NCBI RefSeq assembly: GCF_020742175.1
Contig: NZ_DYXM01000274.1
Span: forward strand, 1-22,551
Length of the DNA: 22,551 bases
Source: Dietzia timorensis
GTDB lineage: Bacteria; Actinomycetota; Actinomycetes; Mycobacteriales; Mycobacteriaceae
Direction: 5' to 3'
Below are positions 18,914 to 22,551 of the stretch, piece after piece. Under the pieces are notes generated by a model. The model saw only the letters and a program-made list of their open reading frames with translations, did no database searches and was not told the DNA's origin. The position numbers and the translations under genes were made by a program. Numbering within the stretch: position 1 is the stretch's first letter; each line of letters opens with the position of its first letter.

Positions 18914-20197
18914 TTGAGTACTTCTAGGCCAGAGTCCGCCGCGGGCAAGAGCAAGGTCGTGCTGTTCGGAGCCGGCGGGCTCGTCGCGTTCCTCGGTGTC
19001 GTCCTGGTCTCGCTCAACCTGCGCCCCGCCGTCACCGCGGTAAGTCCGTTGTTCACGCCGATCGACGAAGACCTCGGTCTGGGCACGACGGGCATGAGCG
19101 TGCTCGGGATGATTCCGACCCTGATGTTCGGCCTGGCCGGTTTCGCCGCGATCCGCCTCGTCGCACGCATCGGACTCGAGAAGGTCGCCGTCACCGCGAT
19201 GCTCATGGTGACACTCGGTTCGGCTCTGCGCGCCGTCGCCCCGAACGCAACGGTCCTCACGATCGCCTCGGCCATCGCCCTCCTCGGCGCGGGCTTCGGC
19301 AACATCGTCTGCCCGCCGTTGGTGAAGAAGTACTTCGCGAACAAGGTGTCGTCGATGAGCATGGTCTACACCACAGGCCTCCAGCTCGGCACGATCATCC
19401 CGGCGCTCATCACCGTGCCCATGGCGAACGCGCTCGGCTGGCGCCTGTCCCTGGGCAGCTGGGCGCTGCTCGGTCTCGTCGCCATGGGGCCGTGGATCGC
19501 CGAACTCGCGGCCGCCAGAAAATCGGCAACCCCGACGTCATCCAGCGATAACGCCCAGGCGTACGGGGGCAGCGCAAAGAGGGACAAGCCTCTACAGGCG
19601 TGGAGGTCTCGACTCGGGATCGCGATGGCGGTGGCGTTCGGCACGAACTCGCTGCTCACCTACTCGTTCTTCACCTGGCTGCCGCGGATCGTCGAGGAGG
19701 AGATCGGGCTGAGCCAGTCCGCCGGCGGCACCGCGCTGGCGCTGTTCTCCGCGATCGGCCTGGTCTTCGCGATCGCCATGCCGATCGTGGCGGGCCGACT
19801 TGAGAATCCGTTCTCGATGTTCGCGCTCGCGACGGTGGTGTACCTCGTCTCGTTCGCCGGGCTGCTGTGGTTCCCGACCGCCGCACCGTGGCTGCTCGTC
19901 GCGCTGCTCGGCGCCGGTCCGCTCACCTTCCCGCTCCTGCTCACCTTGATCAACCTGCGCACTCGCACCTCGGCGGGCTCGGCGGCGCTGTCGGGCTTCG
20001 CGCAGGGCGTCGGCTATATCCTCGCGAGCCTCGGGCCGCTGCTGTTCGGATGGCTGTGGGACCTCGGCGGATCGCTCACGCTGCCGCTGGTATTCCTCGT
20101 GGTCGCGCTTGTTGTGCTGTGCACCTCGGCGTGGATCGCCTGCCAGCCGCGGATGCTCGAGGACGAGCTCGAGCCGGCCGAACCCGCGCGCTCCTGA
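18914..20197 (+). CDS. MFS transporter, CynX/NimT (cyanate permease-like) family
   Basis: A 427-residue major facilitator with about 12 membrane helices. The first helix ends in VVLVSLNLRPAVTAVSPLF, the NLRPA[IV]T signature of the CynX/NimT/YeaN group of small-anion and nitroimidazole exporters or importers. A central cytoplasmic loop (AARKSATPTSSSDNAQAYGGSAKRDKPLQAWRSR, near 200-232) separates the two six-helix halves. The substrate cannot be read from the sequence. The start is taken as TTG at 18914; a GTG about 15 codons on is an alternative, and the true start is uncertain. Its only ribosome binding site is within a hairpin. In the M. tuberculosis layout I know, other genes occupy this place between the Rv3205c-type gene and adnA. 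A hairpin at 20217-20236 follows. Confidence 0.88.
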   Translation: MSTSRPESAAGKSKVVLFGAGGLVAFLGVVLVSLNLRPAVTAVSPLFTPIDEDLGLGTTGMSVLGMIPTLMFGLAGFAAIRLVARIGLEKVAVTAMLMVTLGSALRAVAPNATVLTIASAIALLGAGFGNIVCPPLVKKYFANKVSSMSMVYTTGLQLGTIIPALITVPMANALGWRLSLGSWALLGLVAMGPWIAELAAARKSATPTSSSDNAQAYGGSAKRDKPLQAWRSRLGIAMAVAFGTNSLLTYSFFTWLPRIVEEEIGLSQSAGGTALALFSAIGLVFAIAMPIVAGRLENPFSMFALATVVYLVSFAGLLWFPTAAPWLLVALLGAGPLTFPLLLTLINLRTRTSAGSAALSGFAQGVGYILASLGPLLFGWLWDLGGSLTLPLVFLVVALVVLCTSAWIACQPRMLEDELEPAEPARS

Positions 20198-20216
20198 CGC
20201 CACACCGTCATCCCTT

Positions 20217-20247
20217 CCCGCCACATTCCGGGCGGGGCGAGCATTTT
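20217..20247 (+). terminator. Terminator-like hairpin after the MFS gene
   Basis: A 6-bp perfect stem (20217-20222 with 20231-20236) with an 8-nt loop, followed a few bases later by ATTTT (20243-20247). It lies 20 nt after the MFS stop and just before the adnA promoter, so it would insulate adnA from upstream transcription. Confidence 0.45.
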
Positions 20248-20268
20248 GTCGGAGCGGTGCAATAAGTT
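20246..20268 (+). promoter_or_regulatory. RecA-independent DNA-damage (PafBC-type) promoter of adnA, leaderless
   Basis: TTGTCGGAG (20246-20254) is followed by exactly 8 nt and TAAGTT (20263-20268). The mycobacterial RecA-independent promoter consensus, as I know it, is TTGTCRGTG-N8-TANNNT; the match is 8 of 9 in the upstream box, exact in spacing and good in the -10. Seven nt separate the -10 from the adnA ATG, so the mRNA should be leaderless, in line with the absence of a ribosome binding site. No LexA box is evident. The motif is seen; control by PafBC is inferred. Confidence 0.68.
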
Positions 20269-20275
20269 TGTACCC

Positions 20276-22551
20276 ATGACGGCGAACGACGGATCCGCGC
20301 GCGAGCTCCGCCCCGGCCCACGCATCCGGTGGACCAGGGCCGAACCGGTGCGCTCCGCGGGCTTGTCGCCCGAAGGGTGGGCTCAGGACGCCGGTGCGGC
20401 AGCGCTGCTCGAGGCGGCGCGCACCCTCTCGCAGCGCCCCGCCAGGGAGAACCGGTGGCTCGTTCGCGGCGGCCCGGGGACCGGTAAGTCCATGCTCCTT
20501 TCGGCGGCGGTGTCCGAAGCCATCGTCGGCGGCATCTGGGGCGGCCGCATCGCGGTGCTGGGAAGCTCGGCGCGTTCGGTGGATCAGCTGCGACGTTTCA
20601 TCGCCTCCGCCATAGCCGCGAACGTCCCGGAGGGAGCCCCCGCGGCGAGCGTCGAGCCGCAAGTTCGCACGGTCCATTCGCTCGCCTTCGCAATCGTGGC
20701 GATGGCCGCCTCCCACGCGGGCGCGCCGGCCCCGCGCCTACTCACCGGCGCGGAGCACGATGCCATTTTCCGTCAGGCCCTCCTCGGCTACTCCGAGGAT
20801 GGTGGACAGCAGTGGCCGGAGCAGGTGCGTCCCGCCCTGGCCACACGCGGATTCGCGCGCGAGCTGCGCGACGTCGTTCTGCGGCTGACCGAACGAAATG
20901 TCGCCCCCGACGAGCTTGCCGAGCTGGGTGCCGAACACCGCAGGCCGTTGTGGGAGTCGGCGGCGCATTTCGCGGCACGCCACGAGCAGGAAATGGAGCT
21001 GCGTACGGCCCCGTCCGCCTCCGAGGATTCGTTCCCCACCTCGCTCAACGCAGCACAACTCGTCGGCCGGGCAATCGACGAGCTGCTCGCGGACCCCGAT
21101 CTACTCACCGGCGCCAATGCCATTGATCTCGTCGTTGTCGACGATAGCCAGCTCATCGATCCCATGGCTGGCGAGCTCATCGCCACGATCGCCCGCTCGG
21201 GCGCTTCGGTCATCGCCGCACACAGCGGGGACGAGGCGGTCTTCCGGTTCCGTGGGGCGAGTGACGAGTTCGCCGAGAAGCTCGCCGAGCAGGACGCCCG
21301 GGAAATCGAGCTCACCCAGGTGCACCGCGGCCCGGCCGCAGCCGGTGCGGCGGGCATCCTCGCCCAGCGTCTCCCGGGCGCCGCACGATGGCGCCGGATC
21401 GTCCCCGAGACCGGCGTGCCTTCCAACCCGCACGAGGTGCCGGCGGTGTCCTTCCGCACCGAGCGCTCCGCGTCCGAGGAATCGGCCGTCGTCGCGGACT
21501 ACCTGCTGCGCATGCACCACGTGCACGAGGTGCCGTGGGACCGGATGGCAGTCGTCTTCCGCACCGTTGGCGACGGCGCCGAGCTGCTCCAGCGCCAATG
21601 CGATTCCGTCGGCATCCCCATCGTCGATGCGGGCGCGGAAGTCCCGCCCGCAGAGGATCCGATGGTTCGCGCGCTGCTCGACGTGATCGAATCCGTTCTC
21701 CGCACCCCGGACGAGCAGGACACCCGCACCCTGCTCATGGGCCCACTCGGCAAGGCCGACCCCGCCGATTTCCGCGACCTGCGCCGCACACTGCGCCGGC
21801 TCGCAACGGCGGGCGGCACCCCTCAACGCTCGATGACGGCGGTGCGAGACCTCCTCCTGGGCGAAGACGAACCAGCCGCGATCCTCGGCGAGGACGCCTA
21901 CGGGCGCCTGTCGACGCCGGTCGAACGCATCCGCGCGCTCCGCGCCGTCGTCGCCGCATCCATCGCAGCCGGGGATTCGGTGGAGATGGTGCTGTGGAAT
22001 CTGTGGCACTCGAGCAACAAGGCGTATTCGCTGCGTGCGGTCACCGGCGCAGGGGGAGTGGCCGGACGTGCCGCAGACCGCTCCGCCGACGCGGTCATGG
22101 GTCTGTTCGATCATGCCGCGGACTTCGTCGAGCAGATGCCGCGCGGCTCTTTGCGCCAGTTCGTGGAGATGATGCGCGAACAGGAACTGCCGGCGCCGCG
22201 ACGCGCGGGGCGCAGACCGAGCCGGAAGGCCGTGAATCTTCTCAGCGCCCACAACGCCGTTGCAGCGGAGTTCGATGTAGTCGTCGTCGCCGGCGTCCAG
22301 GAGGGAGTGTGGCCGTCGCCCAGGCGGCGGTTCGGGCTGTTCGAGCTGGAGCTCCTCGTCGATCTTCTCGACCGCCCGCATATGAAGGACCTGGACGACA
22401 CCCAGCGCGAGGCCGCAGGGATGGCGGCGTCCGCTGCCGACGAACGCAAGCTCGTGGTGCTCGCCGCGTCGCGGGCACGCGAGAACATCCTGTTCACCGC
22501 CGTCGACAACGGCGAAGATCTCGCCGCCTCGCAGTTCATCGACGAGCTGGC
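20276..22551 (+). CDS. adnA: AdnA, helicase-nuclease subunit for double-strand-break resection (Rv3202c-type); 3' end outside the window
   Basis: The frame is open from the ATG at 20276 to the window end: 758 complete codons of a UvrD/RecB-like protein. In mycobacteria AdnA pairs with AdnB (Rv3201c) to unwind and resect broken DNA ends, in the role of RecBCD. Walker A is WLVRGGPGTGKSMLL (61-75, K71). Walker B is VVVDDSQLI with D289, D290 and Q292, where most UvrD-type motors have DE[YF]Q; the helicase region IVA-like segment VFRFRGASDEF follows. A later block VVVVAGVQEGVWPSPRRR and ADERKLVVLAASRARENILFTAV matches motifs V-VI of the family. The C-terminal RecB-like nuclease domain expected in AdnA is beyond the window. 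There is no ribosome binding site; the transcript is predicted to be leaderless from a damage-type promoter. Confidence 0.92.
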   Translation, partial: MTANDGSARELRPGPRIRWTRAEPVRSAGLSPEGWAQDAGAAALLEAARTLSQRPARENRWLVRGGPGTGKSMLLSAAVSEAIVGGIWGGRIAVLGSSARSVDQLRRFIASAIAANVPEGAPAASVEPQVRTVHSLAFAIVAMAASHAGAPAPRLLTGAEHDAIFRQALLGYSEDGGQQWPEQVRPALATRGFARELRDVVLRLTERNVAPDELAELGAEHRRPLWESAAHFAARHEQEMELRTAPSASEDSFPTSLNAAQLVGRAIDELLADPDLLTGANAIDLVVVDDSQLIDPMAGELIATIARSGASVIAAHSGDEAVFRFRGASDEFAEKLAEQDAREIELTQVHRGPAAAGAAGILAQRLPGAARWRRIVPETGVPSNPHEVPAVSFRTERSASEESAVVADYLLRMHHVHEVPWDRMAVVFRTVGDGAELLQRQCDSVGIPIVDAGAEVPPAEDPMVRALLDVIESVLRTPDEQDTRTLLMGPLGKADPADFRDLRRTLRRLATAGGTPQRSMTAVRDLLLGEDEPAAILGEDAYGRLSTPVERIRALRAVVAASIAAGDSVEMVLWNLWHSSNKAYSLRAVTGAGGVAGRAADRSADAVMGLFDHAADFVEQMPRGSLRQFVEMMREQELPAPRRAGRRPSRKAVNLLSAHNAVAAEFDVVVVAGVQEGVWPSPRRRFGLFELELLVDLLDRPHMKDLDDTQREAAGMAASAADERKLVVLAASRARENILFTAVDNGEDLAASQFIDEL

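Noticed and set aside
19592..20716. 374-codon minus-strand frame across the MFS and adnA genes
   Set aside because: It spans two well-supported plus-strand genes and is Arg/Glu-rich shadow sequence.
21101..22381. 426-codon minus-strand frame opposite adnA
   Set aside because: The plus strand is open throughout and carries helicase motifs.
1..22551. CRISPR arrays, insertion sequences, prophage genes, rRNA or tRNA genes
   Set aside because: No regularly spaced direct repeats, transposase or phage-type proteins, or conserved RNA signatures were seen on reading both strands.

Overview
The window is a conserved chromosomal segment of a high-GC actinobacterium, most likely a member of the Mycobacteriales (Corynebacteriales). 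The evidence is the gene content, which mirrors the Mycobacterium tuberculosis Rv3240c to Rv3202c neighbourhood as I remember it: secA1, an Rv3235-type protein, a WS/DGAT (tgs) gene, an Rv3231c-type protein, aroA-rsgA, a SRAP gene, ybaK, sigH-rshA, a TB7.3-type biotinyl protein, whiB1, an Rv3217c-type membrane protein, an Rv3212-type protein next to rhlE, DUF3107, DUF3152, moeZ, an Rv3205c-type protein and adnA. I cannot fix the genus. Several genes I associate with this interval in M. tuberculosis (the desA3 region, pdtaS, the TetR gene next to DUF3107, lipV) are not seen here, and a CynX/NimT-type MFS gene sits between the Rv3205c-type gene and adnA.

Layout. 1-4.9 kb: 3' part of secA; a convergent Rv3235-type gene; a HAD-like protein and a WS/DGAT acyltransferase in one short operon; an Rv3231c-type (DUF6912) protein. 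4.9-8.7 kb: aroA-rsgA on the minus strand, coupled by a TAGTG overlap; a divergent SRAP (abasic-site crosslinking) gene; a ybaK deacylase gene whose stop codon interlocks with that of SRAP. 8.7-10.6 kb: thiol-stress sigma factor SigH and its anti-sigma factor RshA, closed by a strong terminator; the 24-residue ribosomal protein bL37 on the minus strand; a 71-residue biotinyl-domain protein. 10.6-12.1 kb: whiB1, then about 790 bp of AT-richer non-coding DNA, then a four-helix membrane protein. 12.1-15.1 kb: rhlE and an Rv3212-type membrane-anchored protein on the minus strand. 15.3-20.2 kb: DUF3107, a DUF3152 metalloprotease coupled to moeZ, an Rv3205c-type protein and the MFS transporter. From 20.3 kb to the end: the 5' part of adnA, the helicase-nuclease subunit for double-strand-break resection.

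How it works together. Most genes are housekeeping: protein export, shikimate pathway, ribosome assembly, sulfur-carrier activation and RNA helicase. A stress theme runs through the rest: SigH/RshA (oxidative thiol stress), WhiB1 (Fe-S/NO), SRAP and AdnA (DNA damage). The regulatory DNA is the most informative part. sigH has a match to the SigR/SigH promoter (GGAAT-N18-GTT) placed so that an N-terminally extended isoform can be made. adnA has a near-match to the RecA-independent (PafBC-type) damage promoter, with its predicted transcript starting at or next to the ATG. Several other genes also look leaderless (a TANNNT hexamer 6-8 nt before the start codon).

I found no CRISPR array, insertion sequence, prophage, tRNA or rRNA gene, and no clearly novel multigene system. 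The least explained stretch is the AT-rich intergenic region at 10.9-11.67 kb.
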